This document shows, one piece after another, positions 42,708 through 50,361 of a stretch of 64,000 bases of DNA. Source of the stretch: an uncultured Bacteroidales bacterium (GTDB taxonomy: Bacteria > Bacteroidota > Bacteroidia > Bacteroidales > Bacteroidaceae). Under the pieces are notes generated by a model, which did no database searches, was not told the DNA's origin, and was given only the letters and a program-made list of their open reading frames with translations. Made by a program: the position numbers and the translations under genes. The DNA is taken from NCBI GenBank assembly GCA_902788315.1, contig CADAJS010000010.1, positions 1 through 64,000 of the forward strand. Direction: 5' to 3'. Each line of letters opens with the position of its first letter. Positions within the stretch are counted from its first letter, which is position 1.

Positions 42708-43997
42708 CTATTTCTCCTTCCATGCCTTGTCGCAGAAGTCCAGATAGCACTTCCAGTCATAATCCGTGACGTCATGCTTCCCGGCTCGTATGTGATAGGC
42801 CACTCGGTGCATGATGGGCTGGTGGATTGCTGGCATCTGGTCTGTGCCCAATCCCTGCAGTCCGTATAGCTCAAAGACAGGTCCGGCATAATAGGCTGAG
42901 AGGAACTCGCCTCGCTGGTCGGCCCAGCGGTCTTCCTCGGCACTGGCTACATAGACGTGGCGTGGTGCCATGAGGGCTATCAGCTCGTGCTGGTCGAATG
43001 GCAGTGCTGCCTCGTTCTGGCTGAAACCCGCGAAGGCGGGGCAGAACCAGTGGGGGAATGACTGCGTGATGTGGGCTACGGCTTCGCCATAGGCACGCTT
43101 CGAGAGCGCTGCACCACCGCAACCCGAATCATTGGAGATCACGACGCGGAAGCGTGTGTCCTGTGCACCGGCCCATAGGGCTGCCTTACCTTGTCGGCTG
43201 TGCCCCATGATGGCCATCCGATGCTTGTCAGCCCAGGGCTGCTGTTCCACCCAATCGGCAATGCGGCTGCTGCCCCATGCCCATACGCCAAGTGCCTGCC
43301 ACGCGTCGGAGGGAAGCTGGCCGTCCTGATAGTCGCTGAACAGGGCGGCGGCACTCTCGGGCCGTCCGTCGGCTCGGTCGGGGAATATGTCGTGGTAACA
43401 CATAGTCACCAGTGCATAGCCTCGCTGGACAATCATCTCCAGCGGCCAGCGTGTGAGCGAGTTGCCGCGTTCGAGGATTGGGTCGGCACGGTTGGTCAAT
43501 TGTGCGAAGTAGGGAGAATAGATAATCTGCTCATCCTTCGACACACAGTGATTGCCCTTGAAGTTGTAGCCGATCATGACCGGCACCTTCCCCTTGCGTG
43601 CGTTGGGGATATAGGCGAGCAGGAGTGTGTTGATATGGCGGCCGTTGCCTTCGAAGCGCAGGCATACCTGCTGCATCGTGGCCAGTCCGCCCAGTGCGTT
43701 CGGATTCTCTTCGACCAGCGAGGCCGTCATCCGTATTTTCTCCTTCGGCGTGCGGCCGTATTCGAGGCGTGAGAAGAGCTCCATCAACTCGGGTCGGCGC
43801 TTGCGCTCCCATTCTTTCTTGTTGGTCACTCGAGTGCCGTCGTTGCACGTCAGTACGTCGGGCAGCACGAAGTGGGGTACTTTGGCCTCGTCGTAATTCG
43901 GTTCTGGACGTCGCTGTGCACTGACTGTCAGTACAAAGCAGAGCAGAGCCATGCATGTGATGACTCTGCTCGTGGGGGGTTCCATGAAGTGTTTCAT
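42708..43997 (-). CDS. secreted CE15-like glucuronoyl esterase
   Basis: A 429-residue alpha/beta hydrolase with a signal peptide ending TVSAQ (ATG at 43985 would also give a good signal). The nucleophile motif is GHSRQGKAALW with serine 267; characterised CE15 enzymes usually have G-C-S-R-x-G-K, so a histidine replaces the cysteine here. The downstream SNDSGCGGAALSKR and a C-terminal histidine (PAIHQPIMHRVAYHI) complete the expected site. CE15 enzymes cut ester bonds between lignin and glucuronic acid on xylan. It fits with the GH43 and GH106 enzymes as plant-polymer equipment. Confidence 0.85.
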   Translation of the reverse strand: MKHFMEPPTSRVITCMALLCFVLTVSAQRRPEPNYDEAKVPHFVLPDVLTCNDGTRVTNKKEWERKRRPELMELFSRLEYGRTPKEKIRMTASLVEENPNALGGLATMQQVCLRFEGNGRHINTLLLAYIPNARKGKVPVMIGYNFKGNHCVSKDEQIIYSPYFAQLTNRADPILERGNSLTRWPLEMIVQRGYALVTMCYHDIFPDRADGRPESAAALFSDYQDGQLPSDAWQALGVWAWGSSRIADWVEQQPWADKHRMAIMGHSRQGKAALWAGAQDTRFRVVISNDSGCGGAALSKRAYGEAVAHITQSFPHWFCPAFAGFSQNEAALPFDQHELIALMAPRHVYVASAEEDRWADQRGEFLSAYYAGPVFELYGLQGLGTDQMPAIHQPIMHRVAYHIRAGKHDVTDYDWKCYLDFCDKAWKEK

Positions 43998-44035
43998 AGT
44001 GGTTCGTTGTCTGATGCCGGCTTGCCGGCTGACGT

Positions 44036-44701
44036 TTACTTGCGTGTAAGCACTTGGTCGATCATGCCGTAGTCCTTGGCCTCCTGGGCTGTCATCCAGT
44101 AGTCTCGGTCGCTGTCGGCCCAGACCTTGTCAAAGTCGGTATGGGAGTGTTCGGCAATTATCGTGTAGAGTTCCTTCTTGAGTTTCTGAATCTCGCGTGC
44201 CGTGATTTCGATGTCGCTGGCTTGTCCCTGTGCGCCTCCCATGGGCTGGTGGATCATCACGCGGCTGTGGGGGAGTGCACTGCGCTTGCCTTCGGCTCCG
44301 GCCACGAGAAGCACTGCAGCCATGCTGGCAGCCATGCCTGTGCAGATGGTGGCCACGTCACTGGAGATGAACTGCATCGTGTCATAGATGCCCAGTCCGG
44401 CATGTACGCTGCCGCCTGGCGAGTTGATATAGATGCTGATGTCCTTGCCGGGGTCGGTGCTGTCGAGGAAGAGTAGCTGTGCCTGCAGGGTGTTAGCCGT
44501 ATAGTCATCAATCTCGGTACCGAGGAAGATGACCCGATCCATCATCAGGCGGCTGAAGACGTCCATCTGGGTGACGTTCAGCTGGCGCTCCTCCAGGATA
44601 TAGGGGTTCATGTAGTGGCTTTGGGCACTGATGACATCATCGAGCACCATGCTGTTGAGCCCCAAATGGCGTGTGGCAAATTTGCGAAATTCGTCTTTCA
44701 T
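44036..44701 (-). CDS. clpP: ATP-dependent Clp protease proteolytic subunit
   Basis: A 221-residue ClpP serine protease: catalytic Ser126 in TGMAASMAAV and His151 in RVMIHQPMGG, with INSPGGSV in between. It follows tig by 18 bases on the same strand, the usual gene order. In most Bacteroidales clpX, and often recQ, come next; here the next gene is the esterase on the same strand and clpX is absent from the window. Confidence 0.97.
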   Translation of the reverse strand: MKDEFRKFATRHLGLNSMVLDDVISAQSHYMNPYILEERQLNVTQMDVFSRLMMDRVIFLGTEIDDYTANTLQAQLLFLDSTDPGKDISIYINSPGGSVHAGLGIYDTMQFISSDVATICTGMAASMAAVLLVAGAEGKRSALPHSRVMIHQPMGGAQGQASDIEITAREIQKLKKELYTIIAEHSHTDFDKVWADSDRDYWMTAQEAKDYGMIDQVLTRK

Positions 44702-44719
44702 ATCAGTGTCTGTTTGTTA

Positions 44720-46108
44720 TTATTCCTTGGCGGCTGTGTCAGCCTTTGCGGCAGGTTTCAGCAGTTCGTCGAATTCGGCGAGCGTGACGTCCTTTGCCTG
44801 GAGCTTGACCACGGCCTTGGCCTTCTGGGCTATCTTGTTCTCGACGGTGCGAGCCACGAGTCCTTCGGCCTGCTGTTCATTCTTGAGCATGTTGTTGGCA
44901 TACTCCGTGAGGTATTCGTCGGGGATGTTCATCATGCCGTATTGGGCAAACTGTGCACGAGTGGCTTCCTTGGCAGTCTCCAGCACGTCGGGCTGTTCCA
45001 CCTTCACCTCCAGTTGGTCAGACAACTGTTCCTTGATGAGGTGCCACTTCAGTTCGTCGAGTGTGCCTGGGAAGTTCTCGTCGAAGTAGGCGTCGTCCTT
45101 GTCCGGGTTGTTCAGCTTCATGATGCGGCGCAGCATAGCCTCGGGGAAGGTGAGCTCGCCAATGCGCTTCGAAAGGTAGGCACGCAGGTCCTGCATGAAC
45201 TTGAAATCGCTGTTGCTCACAAACTCGGCCTCCATCATCTGGCGTATCTTCTCGGCAAACTCTTCCCGGCTCTTCACCACGTCCTTGCCCAGTACCTGGT
45301 CGAAGAGTTCCTGATCCACGGGAGCGGCAGCATATCGGGTGATTTCCGAAATCTGCAGGGTGAAGTCGCTCTTCACCTCCTGAGCCTCTTCCTTCGTGAT
45401 ATGGAGCAGGCTGGCAAGTTCTACGTCGCTGTCGGCATAAGCCTTGGCGGGGTTGAAGGTGAGTACGTCATCCACCTTTGCACCGCTGAACTTGGCCTTC
45501 TCGGCCTCGTCCTTCATATAGTCGGGCAGCATGACGGCCTCCTCCACTTGGATTCCGCCTTCGAGGGCGTTACCGTCAGCGTCCAGCTGGGTCAGAGTAC
45601 CCTTTACCATATCCTTGGGCTCGTAACTGTCCACCTTTTCGTAGCGTCCGCCACGCTGTGCATAGGCCTGAATCTGTTCTTCGACCATCTTGTCCTCTAC
45701 CTTTATATTATAATAAGGTATCTTGTCCTTGTTGGAAATCTTGGCGTCGAACTCGGGGGCCAGGGCCACGTCGAAGATAAACGTGAAGGTCTCCATCGTC
45801 TCAAAGTCCACCTTGGGCTGCTTCTCCTCGTCGGGCAGAGGCTCGCCCATCACGTTGAGCTTCTGCTCGCGGATGTACTTGTAGATTTCGGTGCCCAGTA
45901 TTTTGTTCACTTCCTCGGCGGTAATCTCTGTGCCGAAGCGCTTCTTGATGAGTCCCATCGGTACCAGTCCCGGACGGAATCCCGGCATGTTGGCTTTCTT
46001 GCGGAAATCCTTCATTGCCGCAGTTACTTTCTCTTCGTAGTCCGTTTTCTCCAGTGTGATGGTCAACAGTCCATTGACTTTGTCTACATTCTCAAATGTA
46101 ATGTTCAT
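44720..46108 (-). CDS. tig: trigger factor
   Basis: A 462-residue ribosome-bound chaperone. The N-terminal ribosome-binding domain includes the signature loop (GFRPGLVPMGLIKKRFG near 44-60), matching the Bacteroidetes version of GFRxGKxP. The Bacteroidetes FKBP-like middle domain is diverged and the C-terminal helical cradle is long. It precedes clpP, the standard order linking folding and degradation. A well-formed promoter lies 60 bases upstream. Confidence 0.95.
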   Translation of the reverse strand: MNITFENVDKVNGLLTITLEKTDYEEKVTAAMKDFRKKANMPGFRPGLVPMGLIKKRFGTEITAEEVNKILGTEIYKYIREQKLNVMGEPLPDEEKQPKVDFETMETFTFIFDVALAPEFDAKISNKDKIPYYNIKVEDKMVEEQIQAYAQRGGRYEKVDSYEPKDMVKGTLTQLDADGNALEGGIQVEEAVMLPDYMKDEAEKAKFSGAKVDDVLTFNPAKAYADSDVELASLLHITKEEAQEVKSDFTLQISEITRYAAAPVDQELFDQVLGKDVVKSREEFAEKIRQMMEAEFVSNSDFKFMQDLRAYLSKRIGELTFPEAMLRRIMKLNNPDKDDAYFDENFPGTLDELKWHLIKEQLSDQLEVKVEQPDVLETAKEATRAQFAQYGMMNIPDEYLTEYANNMLKNEQQAEGLVARTVENKIAQKAKAVVKLQAKDVTLAEFDELLKPAAKADTAAKE

Positions 46109-46167
46109 GGGGTAATATCCTTTATCTTAATATGGGTTAATTGTTTCGTTTCTCTCCAAATTGTGTG

Positions 46168-46198
46168 CAAAGGTACGAATAAGCGCGCAAAGGACAAA
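46168..46198 (-). promoter_or_regulatory. tig promoter
   Basis: Minus strand TTTG (46198-46195), 19-base spacer, TACCTTTG (46175-46168), about 60 bases before the tig start. Confidence 0.8.
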
Positions 46199-46274
46199 AT
46201 GAAATAGCTTTTTTTTCAGTTTTGTCCTTTCGAACGGTGTTGAAGACTGTCTGGGCCACCGGCACCCTCGAGTA

Positions 46275-46449
46275 TATTTCCCATGACGTGTTCCTGTGGA
46301 CTTTATCACGTGTGATAAACTCTTTTATCACGCGTGATAAAGCGCTGCGTGGCACGTTATGTAACTCGACCCCGTGTAGTTTAACGATTTTAGTTGACTA
46401 CTTTTGGTCTTATTCACGATAAGGGTTGACCCTGATTAAACTTAATTTT
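46275..46449 (+). repeat. dispersed ~175-bp repeat, copy A, with paired palindromes
   Basis: This stretch recurs at 59099-59271 in the same orientation, about 90% identical. It contains two 18-base palindromes, TTTATCACGTGTGATAAA (46302-46319) and TTTATCACGCGTGATAAA (46324-46341), spaced 22 bases, i.e. about two helical turns. The 3' half is AT-rich and almost identical in both copies, and includes TACTTTTG, a possible -7 box. No frame of useful length is present. It lies between the divergent tig and DUF4419 promoters. Confidence 0.9.
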
Positions 46450-46506
46450 ATTTCACGTTGACTCGACTTTTTTTTCGGGAATCGTGTGTTTATTCAAAAT
46501 AATGAG

Positions 46507-46514
46507 TATCTTTG
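46507..46514 (+). promoter_or_regulatory. -7 box of the first DUF4419 gene
   Basis: TATCTTTG, 31 bases before the ATG at 46545; no TTTG at the usual distance. It lies about 58 bases downstream of repeat copy A. Confidence 0.6.
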
Positions 46515-46544
46515 CATTGACAAATCACAAAAATGTAGAATCCC

Positions 46545-48005
46545 ATGAACGGTAATTGTCTTCCCAATGCAATATTTCGCGTTGCATTTACTCTCGTGCT
46601 TTTGCTCGGATGTGTCAGTCTTCAGGCCCGCAAAGAGAAGGTTACGCGCCTGTCAGACGGTGCAGTCTCGTTTGAAGTGGATGGCCGCCTGCCTGCCCCA
46701 AAGGAACGTTTCGAGTTCATCGGGAAAGAAGGCCTCGCACAGACAATCCTGCAGGAGCATGGCATCTCGCCCCGTGTGCAGCATGTGATTGCCACGGGCT
46801 TCCCCTCCGGTGACATGTTTTTCCCGGGGCCGGACGTGTTCTTCCGCTGTGTCGTCCAGGCCTATGCCGATCATCGTCCGCTGGTGCTCTCGCCCGACAT
46901 GGTATGGCTTCTTGTCAGCCAGGGCTTTGCCGCTTATGTGAATCGGCATGCCGAGGAGATGCGCCCTATGCTCGTCAATCACGAAGGGCAGACGGAACTG
47001 AAGGTCGTGACGAAGACCGACCTGCTCTCACCCGAGGCCGACTGGGAACGCCTCATGAGTGATTTTGCCCGCGAAATAGGCCAGCGCACGAAACAGAACC
47101 TTGCTCGGACCATCACGGCAGACTTCTCCACCACCACTCCTGTGGAGCGCATTGCCTCGCAGATTACATTGATGGAGTCGGTCAAGAAATATTTCAAGTT
47201 CGTGGCCGGCCAAATGGCTTGTGGCATCCCCACCATCACGCTTCGCGGTACGCCCGACGACTGGACGCGCCTCATTGACAAGGTGAAGTCGCTGAACCAA
47301 TATGGGATGGGGGAGTGGACGGCACGCATGATCCCTTTGCTCGACGAGTTTGTCATGGCGGCCAAGGGGGAACCGAACCAAGCCTTCTGGCAGGATATGG
47401 TGAAAAAACAGCGTGTGAAACGGTTGCATAAGCCAAGGCCTTGCAGCCTCGAGATGCCGACGCAACTGGACGGATGGTTCCTCACATTCTTTCTTGACGA
47501 AGAGGGCCGGCCTTTTGAGACCGTGGGCTACACGCGCGCGATGGACGACGAAATGGTCTATGTCGGCTTTAAGTATCAAGTGGAAAACAATGCCGGCGAG
47601 GTGCTGAACGAAACGTCGATGGAGCTGTGGGCAGGCTTTGTGGGAATCAAGGAAGATGCCAGGACGAAAGCACTTGAACCGCAGATAGGCTGGATGGTGC
47701 GTGCAGGCAGCGAACAAGAGCAGATAGTCGATCGGCTGAGAACTCTTGACCTTTCGGAAGGTTTACACTTTATAGCAATGGATTCTGTGCCCGACAATTT
47801 GCGTTACCTGAAACATATTCGCATTCTGGATCTCAGTTTTAAGGGAGAAGTGCTTCTCCCGGAGTGGATGAATGACATTGAGATAGAAGACATGACCATC
47901 CGCGCCAAGGCACTCACTGACGAGGAGAAGGAGCAGATTAAGGGGCGGTTTCCTAATACGAAACTGCACTTCTCGAACACTCCCACGCAGAGAAAAGAGA
48001 AGTAG
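46545..48005 (+). CDS. exported DUF4419 protein
   Basis: A 486-residue exported protein of the DUF4419 family, whose function is unknown. An N-terminal signal peptide (about 1-28, ending SLQA) is followed by the DUF4419 core (about 70-400) with recognisable blocks LSPDMVWLLVSQGFAAYVN, RIASQITLMESVKKYFKF, CGIPTITLRGTPDDWTRL, and QLDGWFLTFFLDEEG. The C-terminal ~90 residues look like short leucine-rich-repeat-like strands (LKHIRILDLSFKGEVLLPEW). A second, related gene lies at 62824-64000 on the other strand; the two share the core. Distribution suggests a bacterial-eukaryote shared domain, but no activity can be assigned. Confidence 0.85.
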   Translation: MNGNCLPNAIFRVAFTLVLLLGCVSLQARKEKVTRLSDGAVSFEVDGRLPAPKERFEFIGKEGLAQTILQEHGISPRVQHVIATGFPSGDMFFPGPDVFFRCVVQAYADHRPLVLSPDMVWLLVSQGFAAYVNRHAEEMRPMLVNHEGQTELKVVTKTDLLSPEADWERLMSDFAREIGQRTKQNLARTITADFSTTTPVERIASQITLMESVKKYFKFVAGQMACGIPTITLRGTPDDWTRLIDKVKSLNQYGMGEWTARMIPLLDEFVMAAKGEPNQAFWQDMVKKQRVKRLHKPRPCSLEMPTQLDGWFLTFFLDEEGRPFETVGYTRAMDDEMVYVGFKYQVENNAGEVLNETSMELWAGFVGIKEDARTKALEPQIGWMVRAGSEQEQIVDRLRTLDLSEGLHFIAMDSVPDNLRYLKHIRILDLSFKGEVLLPEWMNDIEIEDMTIRAKALTDEEKEQIKGRFPNTKLHFSNTPTQRKEK

Positions 48006-48047
48006 AAGTCTTCCTGGCGTTGCCGGGACCTATGCTTTCGGATCTGC

Positions 48048-48956
48048 TCAGAGCAGTGCCATTTCCTCGTCGGTCAGCGACAGGCTCTTGCGGATGATGT
48101 CTGTCGCTACGCCGTTGGCTTTCAGGCTACGCGCATTAGCCAGCCTTTCTTCTGCTCGTCCTTCTGCTCGTCCTTCTGCTCGTCCTTCTGCTCGTCCTTC
48201 TGCCCGTCCTTCAAGTTTACCTTCACCGCGAGCGGTGTATATCTGGTCGGCCAGGATGACACGATCGTCCAGATAGCGGTGATAGGCGGCCTGTTCCTCG
48301 TGGCTCATCTGGGAGAGCTGCAGTTTCTGCCGGGCCTCCTGCAAGCCTGGAGCATCGGCATCCTCGGGTATCTCGCTGGTGGAGAGAAAGTATATCCATT
48401 GCTCCAGGGGAACCTTCGACCAACGGTTGAAGTCGTTCACCTTGAGAATATAGTATTCGGGGTACAGCTGATAGACCTCGCTGACGCCAAACTTCTGACA
48501 CTGGAACGAAGACAGGCGCAGCACGTCGCCATCATGGATGCCGCGAAACTCTGTCTTGCCGTGATACACGAAGTCCTTCCCTTGTCCGAGATCGAAATAG
48601 ACGATGTTAATAGAATAGACCTTCTTCACATTGTCATAGTTGGTGCCGCTGTCAATGTACTCCGTGACCAACTTGGACGCGCCGAAGAGTATGCGCTGGA
48701 AGTAGGCATATTCTGATTCGCCCTGTACCTCGATGAGCAGTAATTCGCCGCCCGTGTTTTCGGCCAGGATGTCCACGCGGTTCGTCTTGGCTTCGTCGCG
48801 GTCCTTGTTCCCCTCGCTCTCTAACAGGCGATGAATCTTGATGTCTGTATTCAGCAATGTCGATAAGAAACCCTCCAGCACACCGAAGTTTGCCTTGTCG
48901 CGTAACAGGCGCTTCAGTGCCCAGTCGAAACTGATATAAGTACGTTCCCTTGCCAT
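48048..48956 (-). CDS. PD-(D/E)XK nuclease family protein (Rpn/PF12784-type)
   Basis: A 302-residue protein often annotated as a transposase-like nuclease. The PD-(D/E)XK core is visible: aspartate in RVDILAENTGGELLLIEVQ with the E-x-Q end, preceded by the N-terminal SFDWALKRLLRDKANFGVLEGFL helices. The C-terminal tail contains five GRAE units (12-bp DNA repeat) and ends in the family's LKANGVATDIIRKSLSLTDEE helix. Rpn-type proteins are recombination-promoting nucleases. No terminal inverted repeats flank the gene, so it is not an insertion sequence. Confidence 0.88.
   Translation of the reverse strand: MARERTYISFDWALKRLLRDKANFGVLEGFLSTLLNTDIKIHRLLESEGNKDRDEAKTNRVDILAENTGGELLLIEVQGESEYAYFQRILFGASKLVTEYIDSGTNYDNVKKVYSINIVYFDLGQGKDFVYHGKTEFRGIHDGDVLRLSSFQCQKFGVSEVYQLYPEYYILKVNDFNRWSKVPLEQWIYFLSTSEIPEDADAPGLQEARQKLQLSQMSHEEQAAYHRYLDDRVILADQIYTARGEGKLEGRAEGRAEGRAEGRAEGRAEERLANARSLKANGVATDIIRKSLSLTDEEMALL
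48151..48210. repeat. 12-bp tandem repeat within the nuclease gene
   Basis: Five units of TCTGCTCGTCCT (one variant with CCC) encode the GRAE repeats. Copy changes would add or remove four residues without shifting the frame. Confidence 0.9.
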
Positions 48957-48976
48957 AATTGTTTGTCTTTCGGTTG

Positions 48977-49007
48977 CAAATATACGAATAATCGTGGGCC
49001 AGACAAA
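48977..49007 (-). promoter_or_regulatory. promoter of the PD-(D/E)XK nuclease gene
   Basis: Minus strand TTTG (49007-49004), 19-base spacer, TATATTTG (48984-48977), 21 bases before the start codon. Confidence 0.75.
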
Positions 49008-49109
49008 ATATAAACCGAAGTTTTTTGCATTGTCTGCCGAGGACCTCTATGTCGGATTAGGGATAGACGCAGATGATGGATGGGGCGGTGGCTTGTGTGA
49101 ATAGTGGGC

Positions 49110-50270
49110 CTACCATCCAGTCTCGTCCCACCCGGCAGCTTTGTACCACTGCATCTGGTGGAGCGCTTGGGTCCAGCCCGCCTTGTCATCCTTGCTGTTG
49201 GGGACGAACATGGAGATGGCTCCGCAGTGGGCGGTGTCTCGCACTGCGGTGTCGCTGCACCAGTTGGCATGCCATCGGGTGGTGGTCAGCCGGCAGGGGA
49301 CGGCTTCGTCAAAGGCTGTGCGCCACTGGGCAAACTCGTCCTCCGGGAGAAGGCGGTAGAAGGTGGTCATCATGTCGTAGCAATAGGTGAACGACGCGTA
49401 TTCCGATATGTACCACTGGAAGCCGTCGGTTGATACTTCGGTGCGATTCCCGAATAGCGAGGGCACCACGCGCCGTGTGGCGCGTGCCAGTTGGTCGAGG
49501 CCGTCGGTGCGGATGGCCGAGATCAACACGCCGCCGTAAGGCCAGTCATGATTGTTGGGATAATAGTCATGATAGGCCCGTGCCAAGCCCACGGGGTCGC
49601 CGGCGCAGAGGTAGGGAAGAATCGTGCTATACGGTGCGCCGGGTCCGGGAATCTCGGCCGGCGAGCTCACGATCCAGTCCGTCACGTGTCGCAGTTCGTA
49701 GGCTGTCTCAATGTTCTGCATGGCACAAGCATCAAAGAAGATACTCTCTATGTGAGGCAGTTGCTCCAGCGTCCATCGCAACTCGGTGATGTTCATGGCG
49801 AAGCCAATGTTCGAGGTTGTGTTCTGCCCATTGTCGATGCCCAGGGTCTTGCGTCGCGGAATCCATCCGCTGGCGTGGGACCAGAAGTCGAGCGAGTAGT
49901 GCTTTGCCGGGAATTCGCTGATGATGCGGCGCAGGTTCTGTAGCATCTCGGTGGAGTCTGTGCTCAGATGGTCTTCGGGGTAGGTGTATAATGTGTGCAG
50001 CCCGTCGCGTGCGGTCAGTTGCATGATGCATGGCTGGCTGACGTCGTCCTTGTAGATGATGAAGTTCACGCTGTCGGGCACTTTGGCCTTTGCGCTCACC
50101 ATTTCGTCGATGTCTGTCTGCAAGTATCGGCTCATAGAGTTCTCGGCCATCATGTAGATAATCACGGTGCGCACGGCCTGGCGCGGCTCCACTTCGTCGT
50201 GATGATGGCGGCAGCTGGCGAATCCCAGTGCCGCTATATATATAATAAGGTATATATGCAGGCGTTTCAT
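49110..50270 (-). CDS. clostripain-family (C11) cysteine peptidase lipoprotein
   Basis: A 386-residue lipoprotein (MKRLHIYLIIYIAALGFASC, lipid cysteine at 20) of the clostripain-like family. The His-Cys dyad is intact: His132 in LDFWSHASGW and Cys182 in FFDACAMQNIETAYEL. Such proteases of gut Bacteroidales cleave after basic residues at the cell surface or in the periplasm; some (fragipain) activate toxins. It is a single gene with a promoter ending 4 bases before the ATG, so the message has essentially no leader. Confidence 0.92.
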   Translation of the reverse strand: MKRLHIYLIIYIAALGFASCRHHHDEVEPRQAVRTVIIYMMAENSMSRYLQTDIDEMVSAKAKVPDSVNFIIYKDDVSQPCIMQLTARDGLHTLYTYPEDHLSTDSTEMLQNLRRIISEFPAKHYSLDFWSHASGWIPRRKTLGIDNGQNTTSNIGFAMNITELRWTLEQLPHIESIFFDACAMQNIETAYELRHVTDWIVSSPAEIPGPGAPYSTILPYLCAGDPVGLARAYHDYYPNNHDWPYGGVLISAIRTDGLDQLARATRRVVPSLFGNRTEVSTDGFQWYISEYASFTYCYDMMTTFYRLLPEDEFAQWRTAFDEAVPCRLTTTRWHANWCSDTAVRDTAHCGAISMFVPNSKDDKAGWTQALHQMQWYKAAGWDETGW

Positions 50271-50274
50271 GCTG

Positions 50275-50305
50275 CAAAGGTACGAATAAGTGAGCAGAGT
50301 GCAAA
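50275..50305 (-). promoter_or_regulatory. promoter of the C11 peptidase, near-leaderless
   Basis: Minus strand TTTG (50305-50302), 19-base spacer, TACCTTTG (50282-50275), then CAGC and the ATG. The arrangement is identical to that of the Y-family polymerase gene (TATCTTTG, CAGC, ATG). Confidence 0.8.
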
Positions 50306-50361
50306 AGAAAAAGAGAAGTTTCGTGCAATAAAACGTGTGCTTGTCGCGTTTTTATAGTGGT

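Noticed and set aside
46302..46341. Palindromes as ParB parS sites
   Set aside because: parS consensus is TGTTNCACGTGNAACA; the half-site here is TTTATCAC, and no parAB is near.
48151..48210. Tandem 12-mers as a CRISPR array
   Set aside because: Units are 12 bases with no spacers and lie in a reading frame.
48048..48956. PD-(D/E)XK gene as an active insertion sequence
   Set aside because: No flanking inverted repeats or target duplication were seen; the family is nuclease-like despite the transposase label.
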